NCBI RefSeq assembly: GCF_029854195.1
Contig: NZ_CP122960.1
Location: 2,362,001-2,426,000 of the forward strand
Source: Amylibacter sp. IMCC11727
GTDB taxonomy: Bacteria; Pseudomonadota; Alphaproteobacteria; Rhodobacterales; Rhodobacteraceae
Direction: 5' to 3'
Length of the DNA: 64,000 nt
Position numbers and translations under genes: made by a program
Shown: one piece after another, positions 26,143 to 35,142 of the stretch
Position numbering within the stretch: the stretch's first letter is position 1
How the letters are laid out: each line of letters starts with the position of its first letter
Notes under the pieces: generated by a model
What the model saw: the letters and a program-made list of their open reading frames with translations, nothing else
The model's database searches: none
Told to the model about the DNA's origin: nothing

Positions 26143-27837
26143 TTAAATTTCGTCAGGGAAATGTTTGATCACCATACGGATCGGGTTCGGCGCAGCTTGC
26201 CCCAGACCACAGATCGACGCATCAACCATGGCCACAGACAGCTCTTCCAGCAGCCCCTGATCCCACTTGTCCTCAGACATCAGCTTAACCGCTTTTTCAC
26301 AGCCAACCCGACACGGCGTACACTGACCACAGCTTTCGTCTTCAAAGAACCGCAGCATGTTCAGCGCAGCGCCACGCGCACTGTCATGATCGCTCATCAC
26401 AACGATTGCTGCGGACCCGATAAACGTGCCGTATTCCTGCAACGTGTCAAAATCCATCGGAATATCTGCCATTGTGGACGGCAAAATCCCTGCAGATGGC
26501 CCACCTGGCTGATACGCTTTGAACGTATGCCCATCGAGCATTCCACCACAGTAATCGTCGATCAACTCCTGCATAGTTGTGCCCGCTGGCGCAATCTTCA
26601 CACCAGGGTTCTTCACGCGACCTGACACAGAATAGCTCCGCATCCCTTTGCGCCCATGCACACCGTGATCGCCAAAAATTCCGGGTCCAGACCGTGCAAC
26701 CTTGGCAATCCAGTACAACGTTTCCACGTTATGTACCAACGTTGGCCGATTAAAGATCCCAACCGAGGCCACGAACGGCGGTCGGTGCCGTGGCATACCC
26801 CGTTTGCCTTCAATCGATTCAATCATCGCGCTTTCTTCACCGCAGATATACGCACCCGCACCACGGCGCAGATCAATGTATCCAGGCTCAACAATACCGG
26901 CGGCTTCCAACTTGGCGATTTCTTCGGCCAAAATATGCAGCACCGCAGGATACTCGTCGCGCATGTAGATGTAACAGGTATCCGCTTCCACAGCCCAAGC
27001 CGCGATCAACATCCCCTCAAGGAAAACATGTGGTTCGCGCTCTAGGAAGTAACGGTCTTTAAACGTACCAGGTTCACCCTCGTCCCCGTTCACCGCCAAA
27101 TACCGTGGGCCTTCGTTCATGCGGACAAAAGACCACTTCTTGCCAGATGGGAAGCCCGCGCCGCCCATTCCGCGCAGACCGCTCTCCAAAACCTCATCTT
27201 GCAGTTCGTCAGGCGTCTTCGCTCCACTGCGCAGTGATTCGAGCGTTTTGTATCCACCGTTTGCAGAATATGCTTCAAATTGTTCGTAATCAGGGATGTG
27301 TGGATGCGTATCATCCGCCTTAATCGCGGCTTCGACCTTCTCCACTGTCGCATGATCAACATGATTGTGTCCCAGCTCCAGCGTTGGTGCTGTATCACAC
27401 CGGCCCATACACGGCGCGCGCAGAACTCGCACTTCTGTGCCGCTTGAATACTTCGCCGCCAAATCGCGCAGCAAATCCTCAGACCCTGCCAACTCACACG
27501 CCAGCGAGTCACAAACCCGAATGGTCAGGTTTGGTGGCGCTGTTTCACCTTCTTTAACAACGTCGAAATGCGCATAAAACGTAGCAACTTCATATACTTC
27601 CGCTTGTGCTAGCTTCATTTCATCTGCCAATGCCGCCAAATGGGCCGCAGACAAATGACCATATTCGTCTTGAATCAAGTGCAGGTGTTCAATCAACAAA
27701 TCCTTGCGGCGGGGGCGATCCCCCAACAGGGCCTGAATGTCGCCCAGCGCATCGTCCTGCACTTGCCGCCCTTTTGGCGTGTGCCGCCCTTTGCCTTTAC
27801 CAGATTTCCAAACGCCTTTACGCTCGTCGAGTGCCAT
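26143..27837 (-). CDS. NuoE-NuoF fusion, NAD-binding flavoprotein (FdsG-FdsB type)
   Basis: A 564-residue fusion. Residues about 20-160 are a NuoE/24-kDa domain with a [2Fe-2S] site (RVCDSLACELAG and LRAPCMGRCDTAP, four Cys). From about residue 185 comes the NuoF/51-kDa part: GLRGMGGAGFPSGKKW for NADH, NGDEGEPGTFKDR for FMN, GAGAYICGEESAMIESIEG, and the [4Fe-4S] site ESCGQCTPCRVGCEKA with SICGLG. Such fusions feed electrons from NAD-linked formate dehydrogenase or a similar enzyme. No catalytic formate dehydrogenase subunit is adjacent: the next gene is a YhhN protein. AAGGTGAG stands before the ATG at 27837, so the longer frame to 27900 is not used. Confidence 0.88.
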   Translation of the reverse strand: MALDERKGVWKSGKGKGRHTPKGRQVQDDALGDIQALLGDRPRRKDLLIEHLHLIQDEYGHLSAAHLAALADEMKLAQAEVYEVATFYAHFDVVKEGETAPPNLTIRVCDSLACELAGSEDLLRDLAAKYSSGTEVRVLRAPCMGRCDTAPTLELGHNHVDHATVEKVEAAIKADDTHPHIPDYEQFEAYSANGGYKTLESLRSGAKTPDELQDEVLESGLRGMGGAGFPSGKKWSFVRMNEGPRYLAVNGDEGEPGTFKDRYFLEREPHVFLEGMLIAAWAVEADTCYIYMRDEYPAVLHILAEEIAKLEAAGIVEPGYIDLRRGAGAYICGEESAMIESIEGKRGMPRHRPPFVASVGIFNRPTLVHNVETLYWIAKVARSGPGIFGDHGVHGRKGMRSYSVSGRVKNPGVKIAPAGTTMQELIDDYCGGMLDGHTFKAYQPGGPSAGILPSTMADIPMDFDTLQEYGTFIGSAAIVVMSDHDSARGAALNMLRFFEDESCGQCTPCRVGCEKAVKLMSEDKWDQGLLEELSVAMVDASICGLGQAAPNPIRMVIKHFPDEI

Positions 27838-28002
27838 ATCGCTCACCTTGTCAGAATTTGAGCCTTTTATACGCACACGATGGCATACAAGCGATACCAA
27901 AAAGCGACAGAATTAAGGGGAATAACGCTTGGCTACCCCTAAACCTTGTTTCTTAACCTTTGATGCGTAACAAGACGTATCACACCGCGCTCAGAAATAG
28001 CC

Positions 28003-29043
28003 ATGCTCAAATATGTAAGCACCTTTTCCGTTGTCACTTTGTTGCCAGCTGGATTGCTGCTCTACGCATCTACCCAAGGTGGATTTTAGCCCATCGCACC
28101 TCTCCTTATCCTTGGAATGGTAAATCATCTTGTCGATGCCCTCTTTGATGATGTCGCCGATGCTGCGATTGAACGCATCGTCCAAACGACGCTGCCCGTC
28201 GCGTTGGCCTGTCTGCACTTTGTTTTGGTGGCGAACTGTGTCTGGGCCTTGGTCTATCAACCGTTTGGCATAGCAACCAAATTAGCCCTCTTCTTCGCCT
28301 ACACGCTCTATTTTGCGCATGTCTCAAACGCGGTAGGACACGAACTCATTCACCGCACCAAAAAGCTACCGTTCAATTTGGGGAAATGGCTCTTCATTTC
28401 CATTCTCTTTGGCCACCACACATCGTCGCACCGCCTGATCCACCACCCCTACGTGGCCACCCGATACGATCCAAACACCGCGCGATACGGCGAAAACTTC
28501 TATCGCTTTTTTTGGCGCGCGTGGCGGGGGTCGTTTCTTGCTGGCTTGGGTGCAGAAAATCAACGTTTGGGCTATCCGCCAAACAGCCGCGCCGTGGACG
28601 TGAAAAATCCCTATTTCACCTATATCATCGGGGCGTTTGCTTTCATGGCGCTCGCCTCCGTATTTGCAGGCTGGTCGGGGCTGCTGATCTATCTCACGCT
28701 GGCTTTTTCAGCCCAAGCAGGATTGCTCCTCACAGACTACACCCAACACTACGGCCTCACACGACCCGAAGCCGCAGATGGGACCTTCCCACCGATCGCC
28801 CCCCATCACAGCTGGAACGCTCCCCACTGGTTTACACGTAAACTTACGCTGAACGCGCCGCTCCATTCGGATCACCACGCCAAACCCGCGCGTCCCTTCA
28901 CCGAACTGCAAACCCACCCGCAGGAAACAGCACCCCAACTCCCTTACAGTCCGGGTATCATGTCAATGATCGCGCTCCATCCGCCGCGCTGGCGTAAAAT
29001 CATGCACCCCCGCGTTGCAGAATGGGCCATGCGCCACCGTTAA
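28003..29043 (+). pseudogene. AlkB-type membrane hydroxylase interrupted by in-frame TAG
   Basis: Reading from the ATG at 28003, codons 1-28 give LKYVSTFSVVTLLPAGLLLY and then STQGGF, codon 29 (28087-28089) is TAG, and the same frame goes on PIAPLLILGMVNHLVDALFD without another stop to 29043. The rest has all eight-histidine elements of the alkane monooxygenase family: NAVGHELIHRTKK, HHTSSHRLIHHPYVATRYD, and APLHSDHHAKPARP, plus LTDYTQHYGLTR. Codon 29 is most easily a TGG changed to TAG, since Trp fits between Phe and Pro. Restart at the ATG at 28117 would give 308 residues without the first helix; only GGA, too close, precedes that ATG. Confidence 0.82.
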
Positions 29044-29120
29044 GAACACTGTGCATTCCCGCGATTGCATCTGTCCGTGCCAAACGGCATAGTTTGTGAA
29101 ACTGATTACGGACCAATGTG

Positions 29121-29531
29121 ATGCGCAAGACCCTCCTCGCCCTTTTCTGCCTCCTCCCTGTTACAAGCTACGCCCAAGACAGCGACGAGCGCATCCTCTC
29201 CATGTCCGAATTTCAGCGCCTCTCCGAAGGCAAAACAATGTATTTTTCCCAAGATGGGTTTTTCTTTGGCGCTGAACAATTTTACACCCGCCGTAGATCA
29301 CTTTGGCAAAACAGCGCGCGCGAATGCCTAGACGGGGAATGGTACCCATCAGCGGATTACATCTGCTTTAACTACGGCCTCGAGTCCGACCCGTCCTGTT
29401 GGCACTTTTTCGAAAAAAACGGCAATTATTACGCCCGCGCCGAAGGCAGCACATCGTCTGACTTTGACATCTTCATGTACAATCTCGACACGAAACCGCT
29501 CGATTGCAAAGGCCCTGATGTAGGCGCTTAA
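29121..29531 (+). CDS. small secreted protein of unknown function
   Basis: A 136-residue protein with a clear signal peptide (RKTLLALFCLLPVTSYA, cleavage after SYA). The mature part has four cysteines (ARECLDGEWYP, YICFNYG, PSCWHFF, LDCKGP) that could form two disulfides, and many aromatic residues. I recognise no domain. An in-frame GTG lies directly before the ATG. Its TAA overlaps the xseA stop on the other strand by three bases. Confidence 0.65.
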   Translation: MRKTLLALFCLLPVTSYAQDSDERILSMSEFQRLSEGKTMYFSQDGFFFGAEQFYTRRRSLWQNSARECLDGEWYPSADYICFNYGLESDPSCWHFFEKNGNYYARAEGSTSSDFDIFMYNLDTKPLDCKGPDVGA

Positions 29532-30973
29532 AACAGGCTCCCTTGCCCTTCATCCGTCTTTTTCGGTTTGGCAGGCTTGGCCTTTGCGGGTTTCGTACGT
29601 TCTGGGGCCATCGCTCCGGCACCTACCGCAACACGCGCGTCCTTGAACTGGATCTCCAAACCATCCGCCTTGCCCGCAGCAACAGCATCGGAAACCAAAA
29701 CACCGTCTTGATCGCGCACAACCGCATACCCACGATCCAGCGTTGCCTGATACCCCAAGGTTTCGCGCAACCGCTCCAACCCGTTCAGCTTATTGCGCCA
29801 CGCGTTTCCTTGCGTTTCCGCCGCCCGTGCAAATCGCTTGCCCAATCCCTCTATTCGCTCACCTTTATTTTCAACGGCCCGCTGCAAAACCTGTGGCCGC
29901 AGCCCAGCACCTTGTTGAACCACTTGCGCACGCCGCCGTTCAACGCCAGCCTGCAACGCCCGTGGCAAACGATTGCTCAGCATATCCAGCCGCTGCGCTT
30001 GCATCGCTACTATCTCGGTCGGATTGGGCAAGGCGCGCGATAAATCCCGCAATCTTTGCTGCCGCCGCGCCAATCCATCACTTAATGCGCGAACCCGCCG
30101 CTCTTCCATGGACGCTAACCCCGCCATGAGTTCGCTGCGCACAGGAACCGCCAGTTCCGCCGCCGCCGTGGGCGTGGGCGCGCGTTGATCCGATACAAAA
30201 TCAATCAACGTCGTATCCGTTTCATGCCCCACCGCCGAAATCAGCGGAATATCAGACGCCGCTGCCGCGCGGGCCACAACTTCTTCGTTAAACCCCCACA
30301 AATCCTCGATGGAGCCGCCACCCCGTGCCACAATTATCAGATCAGGACGCGGCATCGCCCCACCAGGTGTCATGGCATTGAAACCCGCAATCGCCGCTGA
30401 AACCTCTGGCGCACAGCGATCCCCTTGGACCGCCACAGGCCACACCAGAACTTTGCGCGGAAACCGATCCCGCAAACGGTGCAAAATATCGCGAATAACC
30501 GCACCAGATGGCGATGTCACAACCCCGATCACCTCTGGCAAATACGGGATCGGCTTTTTGTGGCTAGGATCGAACAACCCCTCTGCCGCCAGTGCCTTCT
30601 TGCGTTTTTCCAGCATGGCCATCAACGCGCCAACACCCGCCACGCGCAATTCCATCACGTTCATCTGATACTTGGATTGCTTGGGGAAACTGGTCAGCTT
30701 GCCAACCGCAACGACCTCCATCCCTTCTTCAGGTTGAACAGACAGCTTGCCTGCTTGCCCTTTCCACGTCACCGCATTCAGAACCGCGCCTTCATCCTTC
30801 AAATCATAATAAATATGCCCCGAGGCATAGCGATTGACCCGCCCTATCTCTCCACGCACCCGCACATAAGAAAACTGCCCCTCAATCGTGCGCTTCACCG
30901 CACCAGAAATCTCAGACACACTAAATTCAGGCGCATTTTGCCCCGGTTCTGGGTCATCAATCAGATCAGACAT
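29528..30973 (-). CDS. xseA: exodeoxyribonuclease VII large subunit
   Basis: Degrades single-stranded DNA from both ends, with the small subunit XseB. 481 residues: N-terminal OB domain (FSYVRVRGEIGRVNRYASGH), catalytic core with GVVTSPSGAVIRDILHRLRD, DLIIVARGGGSIEDLWGFNE and SAVGHETDTTLIDFVSD, then a long helical C-terminal part. The ATG at 30973 with AAGAGAG upstream is chosen over 31009. It is divergent from purD with about 75 bases between. Confidence 0.95.
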   Translation of the reverse strand: MSDLIDDPEPGQNAPEFSVSEISGAVKRTIEGQFSYVRVRGEIGRVNRYASGHIYYDLKDEGAVLNAVTWKGQAGKLSVQPEEGMEVVAVGKLTSFPKQSKYQMNVMELRVAGVGALMAMLEKRKKALAAEGLFDPSHKKPIPYLPEVIGVVTSPSGAVIRDILHRLRDRFPRKVLVWPVAVQGDRCAPEVSAAIAGFNAMTPGGAMPRPDLIIVARGGGSIEDLWGFNEEVVARAAAASDIPLISAVGHETDTTLIDFVSDQRAPTPTAAAELAVPVRSELMAGLASMEERRVRALSDGLARRQQRLRDLSRALPNPTEIVAMQAQRLDMLSNRLPRALQAGVERRRAQVVQQGAGLRPQVLQRAVENKGERIEGLGKRFARAAETQGNAWRNKLNGLERLRETLGYQATLDRGYAVVRDQDGVLVSDAVAAGKADGLEIQFKDARVAVGAGAMAPERTKPAKAKPAKPKKTDEGQGSLF

Positions 30974-31048
30974 GGGCACACTCTCTTGCGGTTCACTCGC
31001 GCCAACCATAAAAGAACCCCAACACTAGGTACAGAGCGGAGCGCAGGT

Positions 31049-32311
31049 ATGAACATCCTAATTTTGGGCAGCGGTGGGCGCGAACACGCTTTGGCTTGGG
31101 CGGTCAAACAAAATCCCAAATGCGACACGCTTATTTGCGCACCAGGCAACGCAGGCATGGCCCAAATCGCCACTTGTATGCCGCTTGACATTAACAACGG
31201 CCCCACCGTCGTATCTTTCTGTGCAGAGCATAACATCGACTTTTGCATCATCGGTCCCGAAGCCCCGCTCGCCGCAGGCGTTGCCGATGACCTGCGCGCC
31301 GCAGGCATCCTTACCTTTGGCCCCTCCGCGCAAGCAGCCCGCTTAGAAGCATCCAAAGCCTTCACCAAAGAAATCTGCGACGCCTCAGGCGCTCCAACTG
31401 CAGCCTACGCCCATTTCACAGATTCCAAAGCCGCAAAAGCCTACATCACCGAACAGGGCGCACCAATTGTCGTCAAAGCAGATGGTCTTGCCGCAGGCAA
31501 AGGCGTCATCGTCGCCATGACAGTGAATGAGGCGCTAGCAGCCGTTGACGATATGTTCGACGGCTCTTTCGGCGATGCAGGCGCAGAAGTGGTAATCGAA
31601 GAATTCATGGACGGCGAAGAAGCCTCTTTCTTTATTCTTTCCGATGGCACATCCATCCTGCCCATCGGCACCGCCCAAGATCACAAACGCGCTTTTGATG
31701 GGGACGAAGGCCCAAACACAGGCGGCATGGGCGCATATTCTCCCGCGCCTGTCCTCACCCCTGAAATCCAGCAAATCGCGCTCGATCAAATCGTCCAACC
31801 CACAATCGACGAAATGGCCAAACGCGGCACTCCGTATGAGGGCGTCCTTTACGCAGGTTTCATGATCAAGGATGGGCACCCCCGCCTTGTGGAATACAAC
31901 GCCCGCTTTGGCGATCCAGAATGTCAGGTTCTCATGATGCGCCTTGGCGCGCAGGCGCTTGATGCCCTGCTGGCCTGTGCGCAGCACCGCCTCGCAGATG
32001 CAAAAATCAATTGGGCCGACGATCACGCCCTCACAGTTGTCCTTGCTGCCAAAGGCTACCCTGGCAGCTATCAGAAAAACACCGAAATCAAAGGCTTAGA
32101 TGCCATTTCGCAAAACTCAAAGGCACAGGTTTTCCACGCAGGCACGTCCAGTGATGGCGATAAAACCCTTGCCACAGGTGGTCGCGTTTTGAACGTCACA
32201 GCACGCGGCGACACCTTGGCCGAGGCTCAGAATGCCGCTTACGCCCTTATCGACCAAATCAATTGGCCCGAAAGGTTCCACCGCAAAGACATTGGCTGGC
32301 GCGCCCTTTAA
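31049..32311 (+). CDS. purD: phosphoribosylamine-glycine ligase
   Basis: Second step of purine synthesis: joins glycine to 5-phosphoribosylamine using ATP. 420 residues with the family start MNILILGSGGREHALAWAV, the ATP-grasp parts PIVVKADGLAAGKGVIVA and EEFMDGEEASFFILSDG, QDHKRAFDGDEGPNTGGMGA, and VEYNARFGDPECQVLM. The plus frame is open far upstream (to 30425), but that part is antisense to xseA; the ATG at 31049 is the true start. Confidence 0.97.
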   Translation: MNILILGSGGREHALAWAVKQNPKCDTLICAPGNAGMAQIATCMPLDINNGPTVVSFCAEHNIDFCIIGPEAPLAAGVADDLRAAGILTFGPSAQAARLEASKAFTKEICDASGAPTAAYAHFTDSKAAKAYITEQGAPIVVKADGLAAGKGVIVAMTVNEALAAVDDMFDGSFGDAGAEVVIEEFMDGEEASFFILSDGTSILPIGTAQDHKRAFDGDEGPNTGGMGAYSPAPVLTPEIQQIALDQIVQPTIDEMAKRGTPYEGVLYAGFMIKDGHPRLVEYNARFGDPECQVLMMRLGAQALDALLACAQHRLADAKINWADDHALTVVLAAKGYPGSYQKNTEIKGLDAISQNSKAQVFHAGTSSDGDKTLATGGRVLNVTARGDTLAEAQNAAYALIDQINWPERFHRKDIGWRAL

Positions 32312-32321
32312 GTCGCACCTC

Positions 32322-33665
32322 TTACCCTGCCGCTGCGCGAACTGCGCCGGCAACATCGGTGATGACGCTTTGCAACAACCCCGCATCTTCACACTCGCCC
32401 ATCACCCGCACCAACGGCTCTGTACCAGACTTTCGGATCAACAACCGCCCATTGGATGCCAGCGCCGCTTCCCCATCCGCAATCGCTTGCTTCACGCTGT
32501 CACTGTCCATCGGGTCCGCCCCTGCCCCATAGCGCACATTTTCCAAAATCTGCGGATAGGGTTCAAACACCCGCACCATTTCTGACGCACGCTTGCCCGA
32601 TTGCACGAGGGCGCTTAAAAATTGCAATCCCGCGATCAAACCATCGCCAGTGGTCACATAATCGCGCATAACAATATGCCCCGATTGCTCCCCGCCAAGG
32701 TTAAAGCCACCCTCTTTCATCGCTTGCACCACATAGCGGTCGCCAACACCTGTGCGCAGCATGTTCAACCCCTGCGCCTGCATGTGTTTTTCCAGCCCCA
32801 TGTTCGACATAACAGTCGCCACCAGCGTGTTCTGCGCCAACCGTCCCTCGGATGCCCATTTTTGCGCGATCAATCCCATGATCTGATCCCCGTCGGCCAC
32901 TTGGCCTTTTTCGTCGATCAGCATCAATCGGTCCGCGTCCCCGTCTAAACAGATGCCACAGTCTGCCCCATGGGCCACTACTGCCTCAGCAGCGGTTCCG
33001 GGATAGGTCGAACCACACCCATCATTGATGTTAAACCCGTTTGGCGTAACACCAACCGTGATCACCTCTGCGCCCAATTCCCATAACACAATCGGCGCGG
33101 CCTTATACGCGGCGCCATTTGCGCAATCCACGACCACCTTCAAACCATTCAGCAGTTTTTGGTTCGGAAACGCAGTCTTGGCAAACTCGATATACCGCCC
33201 CAGCGCATCATCAATCCGCTTTGCACTCCCGATGTTCTCAGGCCGCGCCAGATCAATTTCACCCATAACCAGCTCTTCGATTTCCGCTTCTGCGGTATCA
33301 GACAGCTTGTACCCATCAGGCCCAAAAAACTTGATCCCATTGTCATGGTGCGGATTGTGACTGGCGGAAATCATCACGCCCACATCCGCACGCATGGATC
33401 GTGTCAGCATACCCACCGCAGGGGTCGGCACCGGACCGAGCAGAAACACATTCATCCCCGTCGACGTAAACCCACCCGTCATCGCATATTCAAACATATA
33501 GCTTGATCGCCGCGTGTCTTTGCCGATCACCACGCGGTGTTCTTTTTGGTCGCGCCGAAAATACCGCCCTGCCGCCGCGGCCAGCTTCAACGCCATATCA
33601 GCCGTCATGGGATAGCTGTTCGCCTGCCCCCGCACACCATCCGTGCCAAACAATTTCCGTTTCAT
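32322..33665 (-). CDS. glmM: phosphoglucosamine mutase
   Basis: Turns glucosamine-6-phosphate into the 1-phosphate for cell-wall precursors. 447 residues; start MKRKLFGTDGVRGQAN, active-site Ser in VMISASHNPHHDNGIKFFG, metal loop in CLDGDADRLMLID, sugar-binding GGEQSGHIVM and phosphate-binding RKSGTEPLVRVM. GGAG stands 5 bases before the ATG at 33665. It follows folP by 18 bases, the usual folP-glmM pair. Confidence 0.97.
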   Translation of the reverse strand: MKRKLFGTDGVRGQANSYPMTADMALKLAAAAGRYFRRDQKEHRVVIGKDTRRSSYMFEYAMTGGFTSTGMNVFLLGPVPTPAVGMLTRSMRADVGVMISASHNPHHDNGIKFFGPDGYKLSDTAEAEIEELVMGEIDLARPENIGSAKRIDDALGRYIEFAKTAFPNQKLLNGLKVVVDCANGAAYKAAPIVLWELGAEVITVGVTPNGFNINDGCGSTYPGTAAEAVVAHGADCGICLDGDADRLMLIDEKGQVADGDQIMGLIAQKWASEGRLAQNTLVATVMSNMGLEKHMQAQGLNMLRTGVGDRYVVQAMKEGGFNLGGEQSGHIVMRDYVTTGDGLIAGLQFLSALVQSGKRASEMVRVFEPYPQILENVRYGAGADPMDSDSVKQAIADGEAALASNGRLLIRKSGTEPLVRVMGECEDAGLLQSVITDVAGAVRAAAG

Positions 33666-33683
33666 CTGCTCTCCCATCCCGCG

Positions 33684-34688
33684 CTACAGCGTGGCTTGCC
33701 ACAGGTTAATCGCCTGCTTAGTCTGTTTGATGTCGTGTACCCGTAGTATCTGCACGCCCTGACGCACCGCTTCAAGCCCCAGCGCGATACTGCCCGCCGC
33801 CCGATCGGCAGCTTCTGGCGCATTTCCGATCACGCCAATGAAACGTTTGCGCGAAACGCCCAGCAAAATCACACAGCCAAGCCCATGAAACAGCGACATT
33901 CCTCGGATCAATTGCATATTGTGTTCAATGGTTTTGCCAAACCCGATGCCCACATCCACAACGATCTGGCCGCGCGGAATACCCGCGCGTTCAGCATAGG
34001 CAACCCGCGCCGCCAAATGATCATACACATCCAGCACCACATCATCGTATTGCGGATCATCCTGCATTGTCTTTGGATCACCCTGCGCGTGCATCAAACA
34101 GGCCGACGCGCCGTGTTTGGCTGCTACCCCTGCACTGGCTTCGTCATAGGTAAACGCGGTCACATCGTTAAACATATCCGCCCCCACAGACAGCGCCGCA
34201 TCGGCCACATCTGCCTTGCGCGTATCAATGGAAATCGGCAAATCAAACCCACCGGCTCGCAACGCCTCGATCACAGGAACCGTGCGTGCAATTTCCTCAT
34301 CTGATGGAACAAACGCTGCGCCAGGCCGCGTACTTTCCCCACCAATATCGAAAATATCAGCACCGTTTTCGGCCATTTCAAACCCGCGTTTTACAGCTCC
34401 GTCAAAACTGTTGTGCAAACCACCATCCGAAAAACTGTCAGGCGTGGCGTTCAAAATCCCCATAATGCGCGGCGCATCCATCGACAGTCCGCACACCAAT
34501 CGGCGGCGGCTCACGAAATGGCGCAACTCGGCTTCTGGCACCGCTGCCGCTGGAACCACTTCTGGCTTCGTATCACGGGACAGGCGTTCCACATGGGTGA
34601 ACCAACTCCACCCCCCAGCTAAAACCAACGCACCCGCTGGACGGTTTCGATCCGTTTGCACAATCGGTCGGTAATAAAACGCGCTCAT
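33684..34688 (-). CDS. folP: dihydropteroate synthase
   Basis: Joins p-aminobenzoate to dihydropterin diphosphate in folate synthesis; the sulfonamide target. 334 residues. The core starts near residue 75: PRIMGILNATPDSFSDGG, then IFDIGGESTRPGA, ISIDTRKADVADAAL, and DVGIGFGKTIEHNMQLI with GVSRKRFIG. The first ~70 residues (YYRPIVQTDRNRPAGALVLA) are an extension before the TIM barrel, seen also in relatives. The ATG overlaps the acetyltransferase TGA (ATGA), so the longer open frame to 34922 is not used. Confidence 0.95.
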   Translation of the reverse strand: MSAFYYRPIVQTDRNRPAGALVLAGGWSWFTHVERLSRDTKPEVVPAAAVPEAELRHFVSRRRLVCGLSMDAPRIMGILNATPDSFSDGGLHNSFDGAVKRGFEMAENGADIFDIGGESTRPGAAFVPSDEEIARTVPVIEALRAGGFDLPISIDTRKADVADAALSVGADMFNDVTAFTYDEASAGVAAKHGASACLMHAQGDPKTMQDDPQYDDVVLDVYDHLAARVAYAERAGIPRGQIVVDVGIGFGKTIEHNMQLIRGMSLFHGLGCVILLGVSRKRFIGVIGNAPEAADRAAGSIALGLEAVRQGVQILRVHDIKQTKQAINLWQATL

Positions 34689-35137
34689 GGCTCCAGCACC
34701 TTTCGATAATAAATCACTTTTTCCGTCTGCTCGAATCCCAATCGTTCGTGCATCAGCTGCGACGAATAATTGGTCAATTCCACATCTGAGCCAAATTCTT
34801 TGAATCCCGCACGTTTGGCCCGTTCCACCAGAAACTCGATCAGCGCCTTTGCAATGCCTTGCCCACGATAGGCATCTTCGACCCAAACCCCTTCCAAAAA
34901 CGGCACGGGCTGAGAATTGCACCCATTGGCGTAATCGCGCAGCGCATATTCCGCAAACCCGAGCGCCATACCATCAGCTTCGGCTACAAACGCGGATCGT
35001 TTCGAGGATGCGCCAATGCGCCCAATCTCGGCTCTTAACGCATCATCAGAATGATCGGGCCACAGTTTTCGATACATCCCAAGCCACAGATCCCCATCCG
35101 ATCCGCGCATTTCCCGAATAGTGACGTCCAAATCCAA
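34685..35137 (-). CDS. GNAT acetyltransferase, aminoglycoside 6'-N-acetyltransferase-like
   Basis: About 150 residues. The whole chain follows the AAC(6')-I pattern as I remember it: TIREMRGSD, WLGMYRKLWPDHSDDALRAE, MALGFAEYALRDYANGCNSQ, PVPFLEGVWVEDAYRGQGIA (acetyl-CoA loop), ELTNYSSQLMHERLGFEQTE and VIYYRKVL. Start unclear: TTG at 35137 with AAGG upstream, TTG at 35131, or GTG at 35161 overlapping the efflux gene. It lies between an efflux pump gene and folP with overlapping ends. Real substrate unknown: resistance or a housekeeping amine. Confidence 0.8.
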   Translation of the reverse strand: MDLDVTIREMRGSDGDLWLGMYRKLWPDHSDDALRAEIGRIGASSKRSAFVAEADGMALGFAEYALRDYANGCNSQPVPFLEGVWVEDAYRGQGIAKALIEFLVERAKRAGFKEFGSDVELTNYSSQLMHERLGFEQTEKVIYYRKVLEP

Positions 35138-35142
35138 ACCCG

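Noticed and set aside
30425..31048. Long N-terminal extension of purD
   Set aside because: The extra frame is antisense to xseA and lacks any domain; the PurD family start is exactly at 31049.
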